Numbered from the stretch's first letter, positions 1-7,699 are shown. The stretch: DNA of 21,605 nt from RYN-111 sp046723735 (GCA_046723735.1 JBKOVB010000107.1:1-21605); one strand, 5' to 3'. Translations and numbers: made by a program. The notes: a model not told the origin generated them from the letters alone.

Positions 1-2
1 TG

Positions 3-1892
3 GCGGCGCGCGCCAACGTGGGCGCCGAGGCCTACGAGCAGGCGGACGCAGACCGGCTCGCGTTCTGGGAGGCCCAGGCCGCACGGCTGCAGTGGGACCG
101 CGGCTGGGACCAGGTGCTGGACTGGCGGCCGCCGTACGCGACGTGGTTCGTCGGCGGGCAGCTCAACGTGAGTGTCAACTGCCTCGACCGGCACGTCGAC
201 GCGGGTCGCGGCGACCGCGTCGCCTACCACTGGGTCGGCGAGCCCGAGGGCGACCGCCAGACCATCACGTACGTCGACCTGCTGCGCCGGGTCTCCCAGG
301 CCGCGCACGCGCTGACCGAGCTCGGTGTCGAGCCGGGCGACCGGGTCGCGATCTACCTGCCGATGATCCCGGAGGCGGTGGTGGCGATGCTGGCCTGCGC
401 ACGGCTCGGCGCGGCGCACTCGGTGGTGTTCGGCGGCTTCAGCGCGCAGGCCCTGGTGGACCGGATCACCGACGCCGACGCGAAGGTCGTCATCACCGCC
501 GACGGCGGCTTCCGTCGCGGCACCGCCAGCGCCCTCAAACCGGCGGTGGACGAGGCCGTGGAGCGGTGCCCGTCCGTGGAGCACGTCGTCGTCGTTCGGC
601 GGACGGGGCAGGACATCGCCTGGAACGACAGGGATCTGTGGTGGCACGAGCTCGTCGACAGGCAGCCCGCCACGCACCAGGCGCAGGCCTTCGACAGCGA
701 GCAGCCGCTGTTCCTGCTCTACACGTCGGGCACCACCGGGAAGCCGAAGGGGATCCTGCACACCAGCGGCGGCTACCTCACCCAGGTCGCGTGGACGCAC
801 TGGGCGGTGTTCGACCTCAAGCCGGAGACGGACGTCTACTGGTGCACCGCGGACATCGGCTGGGTGACCGGGCACAGCTACACCGTCTACGGGCCGCTCG
901 CGAACGGCGCGACCAGCGTGCTCTACGAGGGCACGCCGGACGCGGGTGGGCAGGACCGCTGGTGGCGCGTCGTCGAGGAGAACAAGGTCTCGATCCTCTA
1001 CACCGCACCCACCGCGATCCGGACCTTCATGAAGTGGGGTGACGACCTGCCGCGGGGTCGCGACCTGTCCTCGCTGCGGCTGCTCGGCTCGGTCGGCGAG
1101 CCGATCAACCCGGAGGCCTGGATGTGGTACCGGGACACGATCGGCGGCGGGCGCTGCCCCATCGTGGACACCTGGTGGCAGACCGAGACCGGCGCGATCA
1201 TGATCAGCCCGCTGCCGGGTGTCACGGCCACGAAGCCGGGGAGCGCGATGCGGCCGCTGCCCGGGATCGCGGTCGACGTGGTGGACGGCGAGGGCCGCTC
1301 GACCCGGGCCGGCTTCCTCACCCTCAACGAGCCCTGGCCGTCGATGCTGCGCGGCATCTGGGGCGACGACGAGCGCTACCGCGACACCTACTGGAGCAGG
1401 TTCGAGGGCCGGTACTTCGCCGGTGACGGTGCCAAGTGGGACGACGACGAGGCGCTGTGGCTGCTCGGCCGGGTCGACGACGTCATGAACGTGTCCGGGC
1501 ACCGCATCAGCACCACCGAGGTCGAGTCGGCCCTGGTCAGCCACCCGAGCGTCGCCGAGGCCGCCGTGGTGGGCGCGAGCGACCCGACCACCGGGCAGGG
1601 CATCGTCGCCTTCGTCACGCCGCGCGGGTCGGTGGCCGACGACGAGGCGCACGGCGAGGCGTTCGCCAAGGAGCTGCGCGAGCACGTGGCCAAGGAGATC
1701 GGGCCGATCGCGAAGCCGCGGCAGATCCTGATCACCCCCGAGCTGCCCAAGACCCGCAGCGGCAAGATCATGCGCCGGCTGCTGCGGGACGTGGCCGAGC
1801 ACCGCGAGCTGGGCGACGTCACCACCCTCGCCGACCCCACGGTCGTCAACGCGATCAACGCGCAGATGGGCACCGCGAGCAGCGAGGGCTGA
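3..1892 (+). CDS. acs: Acetyl-CoA synthetase (AMP-forming), 5' end outside window
   Basis: This enzyme activates acetate to acetyl-AMP and then acetyl-CoA in the cytoplasm. The frame stays open to the left edge, and the residues before the GTG at 18 (A-A-R-A-N) resemble the family, so the true start lies upstream and an N-terminal piece is missing. Counting from that GTG, the P-loop YTSGTTGKPKG begins near residue 235. The A5-like WWQTETG and the hinge motif GRVDDVMNVSGHR follow, and the C-terminal TRSGKIMRR places the acetylation-type lysine at residue 583. The match to E. coli Acs, as recalled, runs along the whole length, including NCLDRH and LGSVGEPINPEAW, which separates it from acetoacetyl- or propionyl-CoA ligases with fair confidence. 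A hydrolase gene follows 20 bases downstream. Acs is reversibly acetylated on this lysine in many bacteria; whether that happens here is inference. Confidence 0.96.
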   Translation, partial: AARANVGAEAYEQADADRLAFWEAQAARLQWDRGWDQVLDWRPPYATWFVGGQLNVSVNCLDRHVDAGRGDRVAYHWVGEPEGDRQTITYVDLLRRVSQAAHALTELGVEPGDRVAIYLPMIPEAVVAMLACARLGAAHSVVFGGFSAQALVDRITDADAKVVITADGGFRRGTASALKPAVDEAVERCPSVEHVVVVRRTGQDIAWNDRDLWWHELVDRQPATHQAQAFDSEQPLFLLYTSGTTGKPKGILHTSGGYLTQVAWTHWAVFDLKPETDVYWCTADIGWVTGHSYTVYGPLANGATSVLYEGTPDAGGQDRWWRVVEENKVSILYTAPTAIRTFMKWGDDLPRGRDLSSLRLLGSVGEPINPEAWMWYRDTIGGGRCPIVDTWWQTETGAIMISPLPGVTATKPGSAMRPLPGIAVDVVDGEGRSTRAGFLTLNEPWPSMLRGIWGDDERYRDTYWSRFEGRYFAGDGAKWDDDEALWLLGRVDDVMNVSGHRISTTEVESALVSHPSVAEAAVVGASDPTTGQGIVAFVTPRGSVADDEAHGEAFAKELREHVAKEIGPIAKPRQILITPELPKTRSGKIMRRLLRDVAEHRELGDVTTLADPTVVNAINAQMGTASSEG

Positions 1893-1898
1893 CCCCCG

Positions 1899-1904
1899 TA
1901 GAGT
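1899..1904 (+). promoter_or_regulatory. Possible -10 box (TAGAGT), leaderless hydrolase start
   Basis: TAGAGT fits the TANNNT form of an actinobacterial -10 box and ends 8 bases before the ATG at 1913, where no Shine-Dalgarno sequence is visible. It lies between the acs stop codon and the hydrolase start, so it could give the hydrolase its own leaderless transcript. No clear -35 element was found. Confidence 0.3.
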
Positions 1905-1912
1905 CACGCCCC

Positions 1913-2815
1913 ATGGCCGTGGAGCAGAGCGCCGTGCTCGTCGAGGGCCCCTGGCGGCACCGCGACGTCACGGCCGCCGGGCTGCGCTTCCACGTCGCCG
2001 AGCACGGGCCTGCAGACGGCCCGCTCGTCCTGCTGCTGCACGGGTTCCCGGAGTTCTGGTGGTCGTGGCGCCACCAGCTCGTGGCGCTCGGCGACGCGGG
2101 CTTCCACGCCGTCGCCCCGGACCTGCGGGGGTACGGCGCGACGGACAAGCCGCCCCGCGGCTACGACGCCTACACGCTGTCCGCAGACGTGGCCGGGCTC
2201 GTACGCGCGCTGGGCCACGCCGACGCGTGCCTGGTCGGCCACGACTGGGGCGGCGCGCTCGCGTGGGCCACCGCGACCCTGCACCCCCAGGTCGTCAACC
2301 GGCTCGCCGCCCTCTCCGTGCCGCACCCCCTGCGGATGGGCGAAGCGCTGAGGTCCGACCTCGCGCAGCTAAGGATGTCGTCGTACATCGGCTTCTTCCA
2401 GACGCCGAAGGCGCCGGAACGCAAGCTGATCCAGGGTGGGTACGTCAGCGAGCTGCTGACCCGGTGGGGCGGCCCCGGGTTCCCCGACGCGGAGACCGAC
2501 GCGCGGTGCCGGGAGGCGATGGCGATCCCGGCCGTGGCGCACTGCGCGCTCGAGTACTACAGGTGGGCCTTCCGGTCGCAGGTGCGCCCGAGCGGTCGGC
2601 GCTACCTGCGGCTGCTGGCGGAGGGCGTGCAGGCTCCCGTGCTGCACGTTCACGGTGCACTCGACGGGTGCATCAGGACCGAGACGGTGCACGGCTCCGG
2701 GGCCTACGCCCACGGCGGGTACGAGCTCCAGGTGGTCGACGGGGTGGGCCACTTCGCGCACCAGGAAGCACCCGAGCTGGTCAACGAGCTGCTGTGTGAG
2801 CACGCGCGCACGTGA
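1913..2815 (+). CDS. Alpha/beta hydrolase, epoxide hydrolase family
   Basis: The 300-residue protein has the soluble epoxide hydrolase layout. The oxyanion-hole motif HGFP is at 43-46, the nucleophile elbow GHDWGG puts Asp111 as nucleophile, and the charge-relay pair is likely Asp251 (HGALDG) and His280 (GVGHFAHQE). An Asp rather than Ser at the elbow points to epoxide or haloalkane hydrolysis through an alkyl-enzyme ester. The HGFPEFWWSWRHQ segment and cap-domain tyrosines (Tyr215/216) favour epoxide hydrolase. The substrate cannot be told. ATG 1913 was chosen because the family homology begins just after it; the same frame runs further upstream only as a shadow inside acs. The gene sits where ephE (Rv3670) lies relative to acs and marP in M. 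tuberculosis, so it may be that orthologue. Confidence 0.9.
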   Translation: MAVEQSAVLVEGPWRHRDVTAAGLRFHVAEHGPADGPLVLLLHGFPEFWWSWRHQLVALGDAGFHAVAPDLRGYGATDKPPRGYDAYTLSADVAGLVRALGHADACLVGHDWGGALAWATATLHPQVVNRLAALSVPHPLRMGEALRSDLAQLRMSSYIGFFQTPKAPERKLIQGGYVSELLTRWGGPGFPDAETDARCREAMAIPAVAHCALEYYRWAFRSQVRPSGRRYLRLLAEGVQAPVLHVHGALDGCIRTETVHGSGAYAHGGYELQVVDGVGHFAHQEAPELVNELLCEHART

Positions 2816-3194
2816 CGCCCTGGGCCGCCCGGTGCCGGTCGGCTCGCCGGACGCCGTCCCAGCCGTCCCGGAGGAGGCGTTGCCGCCGGAGCAGGCCCTC
2901 GAGCTCGCGCAGGCGCTGCTCGACTCCGGGCGGGCGTTCAGCGCGCACGAGGTGCTCGAGGCCGTCTGGAAGACGCGGCCCGTGGGTCAGCGCGACGAGC
3001 ACTGGCAGGGGCTGGCGCAGCTGTGCGTGGCGGTGACGCACGCACAGCGCGGCAACCTCACGGGGGCGGTGCGGCTGCTGCGCCGCGGCGCGGCCCGGGT
3101 CGGCGAGCCGCTCGCGTCCTGGGCGCTCGCCGAGGCGGACCGGATGGCGAGCGGCAGCAGCGAAGTACCTCGCCTCAGGCTGCGCGGTTCCTGA
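2796..3194 (+). CDS. DUF309 family protein
   Basis: This 132-residue protein matches the DUF309 family, small all-helical proteins of unknown function. The signature is H51-E-x-x-E55-x-x-W58 (SAHEVLEAVW), then W70-QGLAQL and T-H-A-x-RGN with a histidine at 82. The N-terminal R-D-A-L-G-R-P-x-P segment is usual in actinobacterial members and supports the GTG at 2796, which overlaps the hydrolase gene by 20 bases. A second in-frame GTG at 2832 is the alternative start. The overlap suggests translational coupling with the hydrolase. Its last 20 bases overlap the end of the convergent gene on the minus strand. The HxxxE and W residues look like a ligand- or metal-binding face, but no activity can be assigned. 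Confidence 0.85.
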   Translation: MSTRARDALGRPVPVGSPDAVPAVPEEALPPEQALELAQALLDSGRAFSAHEVLEAVWKTRPVGQRDEHWQGLAQLCVAVTHAQRGNLTGAVRLLRRGAARVGEPLASWALAEADRMASGSSEVPRLRLRGS

Positions 3195-3636
3195 GCTCGG
3201 CGGCGTGGGCGAGGTTCGCCAGGAAGCCGGTCGCCATGCAGCGCAGGGTGGCGGGGTCGAGGACGCTGCCCTCGAAGCCCGAGCCGTCCACCACCAGCTC
3301 GGCCAGCGTGCCGTGCGCGCCGTGGCCGGTGGAAGTGCGGGTCAGCGTGAGCTCGGCCGTGCAGGCCGGCAGCCCCGGCCCCGCCCACTCGAAGCGCGTG
3401 ACGTACGCCGTGCGGGTGCGCTGCGGAGGCAGCGCCCGGACGCTGGCCGCCGCGGCGCGGTGCGCGGCGACCTCCGCCTCCACGACGACCCGACCGCTCA
3501 CCTCCGCGACCCGGCGCACGCCCGGCCACAGCTCCATCGCGGTCGGCCCGGCGAGCAGCAGCGCCGTGCTGGTCGGGTCGGCGACGATGGTGCGGGCGAC
3601 CCGGGTGCGGGTCGCGTTCCCGGCTGGGGACGTCAC
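3175..3636 (-). CDS. Hypothetical protein, possibly SRPBCC/START-like
   Basis: This 153-residue protein has no secure family assignment. The GTG start at 3636 is supported by a strong AGGAGG six bases upstream; a longer reading from 3711 has no such signal. Its pattern is alternating beta-rich segments (RTRVARTIVADPTSTALLL, then W37-PGVRRV and VSGRVVVEAEV) and a closing helix (TLRCMATGFLANLAHAAEL). This is compatible with a helix-grip SRPBCC or polyketide-cyclase-like fold, but that is a weak, pattern-based guess. No signal peptide or membrane helix is seen. It converges on the DUF309 gene with a 20-base overlap and diverges from the small gene at 3822, sharing a 185-base promoter region that holds a long-spaced inverted repeat. 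Confidence 0.72.
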   Translation of the reverse strand: MTSPAGNATRTRVARTIVADPTSTALLLAGPTAMELWPGVRRVAEVSGRVVVEAEVAAHRAAAASVRALPPQRTRTAYVTRFEWAGPGLPACTAELTLTRTSTGHGAHGTLAELVVDGSGFEGSVLDPATLRCMATGFLANLAHAAELRNRAA

Positions 3637-3727
3637 GTCGAACCTCCTGGTCTCGCGAGACGGGCTCGGGGGCGCCCGCCCGCTTGCAAAGGTAAGCACC
3701 CTTGCTAGCACCGGTCGAGCCGTCGCA

Positions 3728-3756
3728 ATGTGACGAACTCCACGAAAGTGTCACAT
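3728..3756. promoter_or_regulatory. Inverted repeat ATGTGAC-N15-GTCACAT
   Basis: Perfect 7-base arms lie at 3728-3734 and 3750-3756 in the divergent region between the genes starting at 3636 (-) and 3822 (+). The arms resemble Crp half-sites (TGTGA/TCACA), but the 17 bases between TGTGA and TCACA are far more than the usual 6. The segment GTG-ACGAAC-TCCAC inside it misses the Streptomyces Crp consensus GTG-N6-GNCAC, as recalled, by one base. It may be an operator for an unidentified dimeric regulator. Confidence 0.3.
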
Positions 3757-3821
3757 ACCCGAGAAGAGGTTTCAGGGACCGGGGCGGCGTGCCGATGCGC
3801 CTCGGGACACGAGGAGAACCT

Positions 3822-4001
3822 GTGAGCGACACACCGCGCCCGGGCGAGCGGCGCAGCGCTGCCGTGCCGCCACCCCGGCGGGGGGCGGACACGCGCCGCA
3901 AGCGGGTGCTGCTCACCGGTCCGGACGCGCGCCTGGTGCTGGCCGAGCACGCCCGCCAGGACCGTCAGCTGCTGGACCTGCTCAGCCGCCGCTCGGCCTG
4001 A
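3822..4001 (+). CDS. Small basic hypothetical protein (59 aa)
   Basis: The GTG at 3822 has GAGGAG five bases upstream, a good ribosome-binding site, and opens a 59-residue frame rich in Arg and Pro. The first half (PRPGERRSAAVPPPRRGADT) looks disordered. The second half (LLTGPDARLVLAEHARQDRQ) should form one or two short helices with heptad-like leucines. No family is recognised. An in-frame ATG at 3702 would lengthen it but has no ribosome-binding site and would run through the inverted repeat. The stop is nine bases from the convergent marP stop. Coding status rests mainly on the ribosome-binding site and codon pattern. Confidence 0.55.
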   Translation: MSDTPRPGERRSAAVPPPRRGADTRRKRVLLTGPDARLVLAEHARQDRQLLDLLSRRSA

Positions 4002-4010
4002 CAGCGCTCC

Positions 4011-5195
4011 TCAGTCGCATCCCTGGGTGCTCACCCGCTGCGTCGCCGTACGGCCGCGCCGCGCGTCAGCGGCCACCTCCGCCGACGTCAGGGCGTAGCC
4101 CGTCTGTGGGTCGTCGGCCGCGGCGGCGAACACCACGCCGTACACCTCGCCCCGGGGCGAGACGAGCGGGCCGCCGGAGTTGCCCGGCCGGACCCGCCCG
4201 CGCAACGCATAGATCTCACGCACCACCGTGCGGCTGTCGTAGATGTTGGGGCCGCGGGCGTCCTGGGTGCCTCGGACGCGGGCGGCATCGGCCCGGTAGG
4301 GGCCGTCCTGCGGGTAGCCGATCACGATCGCGCTCTGCCCGGTGCGGGCCTGGCCCGCGAACCGGAGCGGGGGCCGGGACAGCTCCGGGACGGAGAGGAC
4401 GGCCACGTCGCGGTTCGGGTCGTAGAGCACGACGGTGGCGCTGAGCTCCTTGCCGTCGACGTGCACCTTCGGCGAGCGCACCCCCGCCACGACGTGCGCG
4501 TTGGTCATGACCCGGTGTGGGGCGTAGAGGAACCCGGTGCCCTCGATCCGCCGGGAGCAGGACCGGGCCACCCCGGTGACCTTGAAGATGCGGCTGCGGA
4601 CCGACGTCACGACGGCGGAGCGGGCCAGCGTCGGGTCAGGCGGGTCGACAGGTCGGACCTGCGTCGGCACGAGGTCGCCGAACACCTCGGGGAAGCCACG
4701 GTCATCCACGAGGTGGCGGAAGGACTCGAACAGCCCCTTGGCGCCGCCCGGGACGGCGTGGTCCACGACGGCGAGGACCTGCGACCGGCGGACCTGGGAC
4801 GCGAGACCGGTGAACGGCGACGACGCCACCGCCGTGCCGACCAGCCAGGCCACGAGCAGCAGCGACACGACGGACATGGCGGAGCCGGCCACCGCGTCGA
4901 CGAGGCGGACCGGGCGCCAGACCAGGCGTCGTCGTACCCAGCCGCCGGCCATCGTGGCCACGAGCTGGCCCAACGAGGCGCACAGGAACACGAGCCCGAT
5001 GGCCAACGGCGTGCGCGGCCCCCCGGACAGCGGTCCGGAGCGCAGCACCACCGGGGCCAGCGCGGCGCCCAGCACACCGCCGCCGAGGAAACCCAGGAAC
5101 GACAGGGCCCCGACGACGAAGCCCTGCCGGTAGCCGGAGAAGGCGAACAGCACCATGGCCACGAGCAGGACCACGTCCAGCAGATCACCGCGCAC
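4011..5195 (-). CDS. marP: MarP-type membrane serine protease (CvpA + trypsin-like)
   Basis: The 394-residue protein has an N-terminal CvpA-like domain with about four membrane helices (near 6-21, 27-50, 62-86, 98-124) and a C-terminal chymotrypsin-fold protease. The triad is His234 (TNAHVV), Asp263 (NRDVAVL) and Ser340 (GNSGGPL). Cys213 and Cys393 sit where M. tuberculosis MarP (Rv3671c) has the disulfide that stabilises its active form, and the triad spacing is almost the same as there. MarP is a periplasmic protease needed for acid and oxidative stress survival in mycobacteria, where it activates the cell-wall hydrolase RipA; the same role here is inference. The GTG start directly abuts the TAG of the upstream cupredoxin gene, making this the last gene of the nth operon. 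Confidence 0.95.
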   Translation of the reverse strand: MRGDLLDVVLLVAMVLFAFSGYRQGFVVGALSFLGFLGGGVLGAALAPVVLRSGPLSGGPRTPLAIGLVFLCASLGQLVATMAGGWVRRRLVWRPVRLVDAVAGSAMSVVSLLLVAWLVGTAVASSPFTGLASQVRRSQVLAVVDHAVPGGAKGLFESFRHLVDDRGFPEVFGDLVPTQVRPVDPPDPTLARSAVVTSVRSRIFKVTGVARSCSRRIEGTGFLYAPHRVMTNAHVVAGVRSPKVHVDGKELSATVVLYDPNRDVAVLSVPELSRPPLRFAGQARTGQSAIVIGYPQDGPYRADAARVRGTQDARGPNIYDSRTVVREIYALRGRVRPGNSGGPLVSPRGEVYGVVFAAAADDPQTGYALTSAEVAADARRGRTATQRVSTQGCD

Positions 5196-5591
5196 CTAGG
5201 ACCCCGGCCCCTCGACCACGACCTTGCCTTCCATGCCCGGGTGGAACGTGCAGACGAACTGGTAGGTGCCGGGCCTGGTGAGCACGAGGTGCAGCGTCGC
5301 GGTGGTGCCGCCCTGCACGGTGCTGGTTCGCCCTAGCGCGGTGTCCTTGAACACGAGGTTGTGCGGGATCTTGCCGACGTTGTCAGCAGTCAGCGCGAGG
5401 CTGCCCACCACGGCCTTGACCGTGCCTGGGCGGAAGGTGAGCCGGTCGTTCATGTCGACCGTGGCCTGCTGGGCCGACGGCGGACCGCTCGCGGTGACCG
5501 CGCCCACGTTGCGCCCGCTCGAGGCGTGCGTGGAGCAGGCGCCGAGCAGCGCCAGCGCTGCCAGCGCGCCGCTGCGGCGGAAGCGGTTCAT
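5196..5591 (-). CDS. Cupredoxin-domain copper-binding lipoprotein
   Basis: This 131-residue protein begins with a basic n-region, a hydrophobic stretch and a lipobox ending in LGAC (Cys19), so it should be exported and lipidated. The mature part is a single plastocyanin/azurin-like domain. It has the full set of type 1 copper ligands: His77 (IPHNLVF) and Cys114, His117, Met120 in C-T-F-H-P-G-M. It probably carries or buffers copper or electrons at the outer face of the membrane; the partner is unknown. The ATG overlaps the Nudix stop (ATGA), and its own TAG is followed at once by the marP GTG. The recalled M. tuberculosis operon (nth, Rv3673c, Rv3672c, marP) has no such gene here, so it looks like a lineage-specific insertion. 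Longer readings of this frame upstream are shadows inside the Nudix gene. Confidence 0.9.
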   Translation of the reverse strand: MNRFRRSGALAALALLGACSTHASSGRNVGAVTASGPPSAQQATVDMNDRLTFRPGTVKAVVGSLALTADNVGKIPHNLVFKDTALGRTSTVQGGTTATLHLVLTRPGTYQFVCTFHPGMEGKVVVEGPGS

Positions 5592-6259
5592 GAGAGCCTC
5601 CGGTTCTCCCAGGTCCGCCTGGCCAGACGGACGGTGTCGTCGTCGAGCTCCCGGACCCGTTCGCGGTCCCAGGGCTGCTCCCAGCCCGCGAGCGTGATGA
5701 TCCCTGCGAGCAGTCCCGCCGTGAAGCCCCACACGAGCAGGCCGCGCACCTCGAAGCCCGGTCCCGTGAAGCCCGCGGGGTGCACCACCACGACCCGGTT
5801 GGCCGGGTCGGTGAGCTCCGCCAGCGGGACGCGTACGACGTCGGCGACCTCCTGGACGTCGACCACGCGCACGGGGTGCGGCTCCCGCCACCACCCGACC
5901 ACCGGGTGCACGACGAACCCGGACGGCGGCAGGAACAGGGCGGGCAGCACGCCGAGGACCTGCACGGTGGCGGGGTCGAGCCCCACCTCCTCCTGGGCCT
6001 CGCGCAGCGCCGCGGCCACCGCGTCGTGGTCCTCGGGGTCCTGGGCGCCGCCCGGGAAGGCGGGCTGACCCGCGTGCGACCGCAGGGTGTGCGCTCGCTC
6101 GATCAGCAGCAGGTCGGGGCCCTCGGACCCCTCGCCGAAGAGCACGAGGACGGCGCTATCCCTCCCGCCGGTGTCCGGCGGCAGCACCCGTGAGAAGTGC
6201 TCGGCCTGGACCGTCGGGAGGGCCTCCGACAGCGTCGCGAGCCAGGACGGGACGGTCAC
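5588..6259 (-). CDS. Nudix hydrolase, CoA pyrophosphatase type (Rv3672c-like)
   Basis: The 223-residue protein has the features of the NudL/CoA-diphosphatase group. These are the motif LRSHAGQPAFPGG at 59-71, found in CoA-cleaving Nudix enzymes just before the Nudix box, and the metal-binding core REAQEEVGL at 86-94. The expected reaction splits CoA or its derivatives into 3',5'-ADP and 4'-phosphopantetheine, though substrates in this family are broad and not proven here. The GTG start at 6259 overlaps the TlpA-like stop (GTGA), and its stop overlaps the cupredoxin start (ATGA). The frame continues upstream to 6859 only as a shadow within the TlpA-like gene. Its position matches Rv3672c between Rv3673c and marP. 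Confidence 0.92.
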   Translation of the reverse strand: MTVPSWLATLSEALPTVQAEHFSRVLPPDTGGRDSAVLVLFGEGSEGPDLLLIERAHTLRSHAGQPAFPGGAQDPEDHDAVAAALREAQEEVGLDPATVQVLGVLPALFLPPSGFVVHPVVGWWREPHPVRVVDVQEVADVVRVPLAELTDPANRVVVVHPAGFTGPGFEVRGLLVWGFTAGLLAGIITLAGWEQPWDRERVRELDDDTVRLARRTWENRRLS

Positions 6260-6852
6260 GAGGCGGCTGCTGAGGGCAGGCGGACACCGAGGTGCTCGGC
6301 CACCGCGGCCTCGAGCGCTGCAAGGGACCGGAACGCTCCGCGGTGCACGTAGCGCACCCGTCCGGTGGGGTCGACAAACAGGGTTGCAGGGGGCCCCGGT
6401 GCGTACCGGCGCAGCACCGCTCCCTGGGCGTCCACCACGGCCGGCCAGCGCTGCCCGAGGTCCTTCGCGAACCGCAGCGCGAGACGCGGCTCGTCCTCGG
6501 TGTCGATCCCCAGCAGCGCGACGCGGGGGCCGGCCTTGCGGGCGAAGGCTGCCAGCACCGGCATCTCGTCCTGGCACGGCGCGCACCAGGACCCGTACAC
6601 GTTGACCAGCGTCGGGACGCCGGTGGGCCTGGCGTCGAGACGGACGTCCGGGCCGCCGCCGAGGCACGGGAGCGTCAGCGCCGGGAGGCCGGGACCGACA
6701 CCGGTAGGGCAGGGCGCGAGCGCAGCCGCGGCCCGGAGCGGCGCCAGCTCGTCCCCGGCCGTGCGGGGCGCCGGGTTGCGGTCGTGCTGGCCGTACCAGA
6801 GGGCCGCGAGCACGGCCACGCCGACGAGCAGCAGCGGCAGGGCACGCCTCAC
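6256..6852 (-). CDS. TlpA/ResA-like membrane-anchored thioredoxin
   Basis: The 198-residue protein has an N-terminal signal or anchor helix (about residues 4-20) followed by an extracytoplasmic thioredoxin fold. The active site is W89-C90-A-P-C93 and the likely cis-proline lies in the PPATLF segment. A further cysteine pair at 48 and 63 could form a structural disulfide, as in some TlpA proteins. It probably reduces or isomerises disulfides outside the membrane, as in cytochrome c maturation or, plausibly here, on MarP with its conserved cysteine pair; the partner is inference. GTG 6852 overlaps the nth stop (GTGA) and its TGA overlaps the Nudix start, so the genes are translationally coupled. 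It corresponds in position to Rv3673c. Confidence 0.92.
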   Translation of the reverse strand: MRRALPLLLVGVAVLAALWYGQHDRNPAPRTAGDELAPLRAAAALAPCPTGVGPGLPALTLPCLGGGPDVRLDARPTGVPTLVNVYGSWCAPCQDEMPVLAAFARKAGPRVALLGIDTEDEPRLALRFAKDLGQRWPAVVDAQGAVLRRYAPGPPATLFVDPTGRVRYVHRGAFRSLAALEAAVAEHLGVRLPSAAAS

Positions 6853-7577
6853 GCGCCACCCGTCCCGTTGAAGAACTCCTCGGGCCTCACGAGCGCGGCC
6901 GCCCTCACCGGGTCGATCTCGCCCTCGCCGAACGACGGGCACAGCGCCGCGATCGCGCACGCCCCGCACGCTGGTCGCCGGGAGTGGCACACCCGGCGCC
7001 CGTGGAAGATCACACGGTGGCTGAACATGGTCCACTCGGACCGCGGCAGCAGCTCCATGACCGCCTGCTCGACCTTCACCGGGTCGGTCTCGGTGGTCCA
7101 GGCGAAGCGCCGCACCAGCCGGCCGAAGTGCGTGTCCACGGTGAGGCCGGGCACCCCGAAGGCGTTGCCGAGGATCACGTTGGCCGTCTTGCGCCCGATG
7201 CCCGGCAGCGAGACGAGGTCGTCCATCCGGGCGGGCACCTGTCCGCCGTACCGGTCGACGAGGGCGGCGCCGAGGCCGATGAGCGACGTGGCCTTGTTGC
7301 GGTAGAAGCCGGTGGGCCGGATCTGCTCCTCGAGCTCCGCGCGGTCGGCGCCGGCGTAGTCCTCGGCCTTGGGGTACCGACGGAACAGCGTGGGCGTGAC
7401 CTCGTTCACGCGCTTGTCCGTGCACTGCGCCGACAGGATCGTCGCGACGGCCAGTTCCAGCGGGTTGGTGAAGTCGAGCTCGCACCGGGCCTGCGGGTAG
7501 AGCAACGCCAGCTCGCGGTTGATGCGGCGGGCCCGTCGTACGCGGGCCAGCGGCGTCTCCTCGCGGCGCTGACCCAT
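6849..7577 (-). CDS. nth: Endonuclease III, DNA glycosylase/AP lyase
   Basis: This base-excision repair enzyme removes oxidised pyrimidines and cleaves the abasic site. The 242-residue protein carries the helix-hairpin-helix L-P-G-I-G-R-K-T with catalytic Lys130 and the catalytic Asp148 in VDTHFGRL, at the same 18-residue spacing as Lys120/Asp138 of the E. coli enzyme. The 4Fe-4S loop C-x6-C-x2-C-x5-C is complete at Cys197, 204, 207 and 213. It is the first gene of the five-gene minus-strand operon ending in marP. The ATG at 7577 lies six bases after a TAAGGT -10-like box with no Shine-Dalgarno sequence, which suggests a leaderless message. It diverges from rsiG. Confidence 0.97.
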   Translation of the reverse strand: MGQRREETPLARVRRARRINRELALLYPQARCELDFTNPLELAVATILSAQCTDKRVNEVTPTLFRRYPKAEDYAGADRAELEEQIRPTGFYRNKATSLIGLGAALVDRYGGQVPARMDDLVSLPGIGRKTANVILGNAFGVPGLTVDTHFGRLVRRFAWTTETDPVKVEQAVMELLPRSEWTMFSHRVIFHGRRVCHSRRPACGACAIAALCPSFGEGEIDPVRAAALVRPEEFFNGTGGA

Positions 7578-7583
7578 GCGGCC

Positions 7584-7589
7584 ACCTTA
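7584..7589 (-). promoter_or_regulatory. Possible leaderless -10 box (TAAGGT) for nth operon
   Basis: On the minus strand TAAGGT (a TANNNT box) is followed by exactly six bases and then the nth ATG. This is the spacing expected when transcription starts at or next to the start codon. No convincing -35 hexamer is visible 17-18 bases upstream. Confidence 0.48.
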
Positions 7590-7699
7590 TGTGGGCCTCG
7601 CCCGTGCGGGTGAATCGTGCTCAAGGACCGCGAGGTTCGTGACGACGCTGGTCAGGTCAGACACGGCCGCACGGCGAGAGACCTGTAGGAGACCGGCGC

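Noticed and set aside
3728..3756. Calling the inverted repeat a Crp site
   Set aside because: The half-sites look right, but 17 bases separate TGTGA from TCACA instead of 6, so it is reported only as an unassigned palindrome.
5588..6859. A 423-residue reading of the Nudix gene with an N-terminal extension
   Set aside because: The extra part lies over the TlpA-like gene in another frame; the GTG at 6259 gives the standard family length and the GTGA overlap common in this operon.
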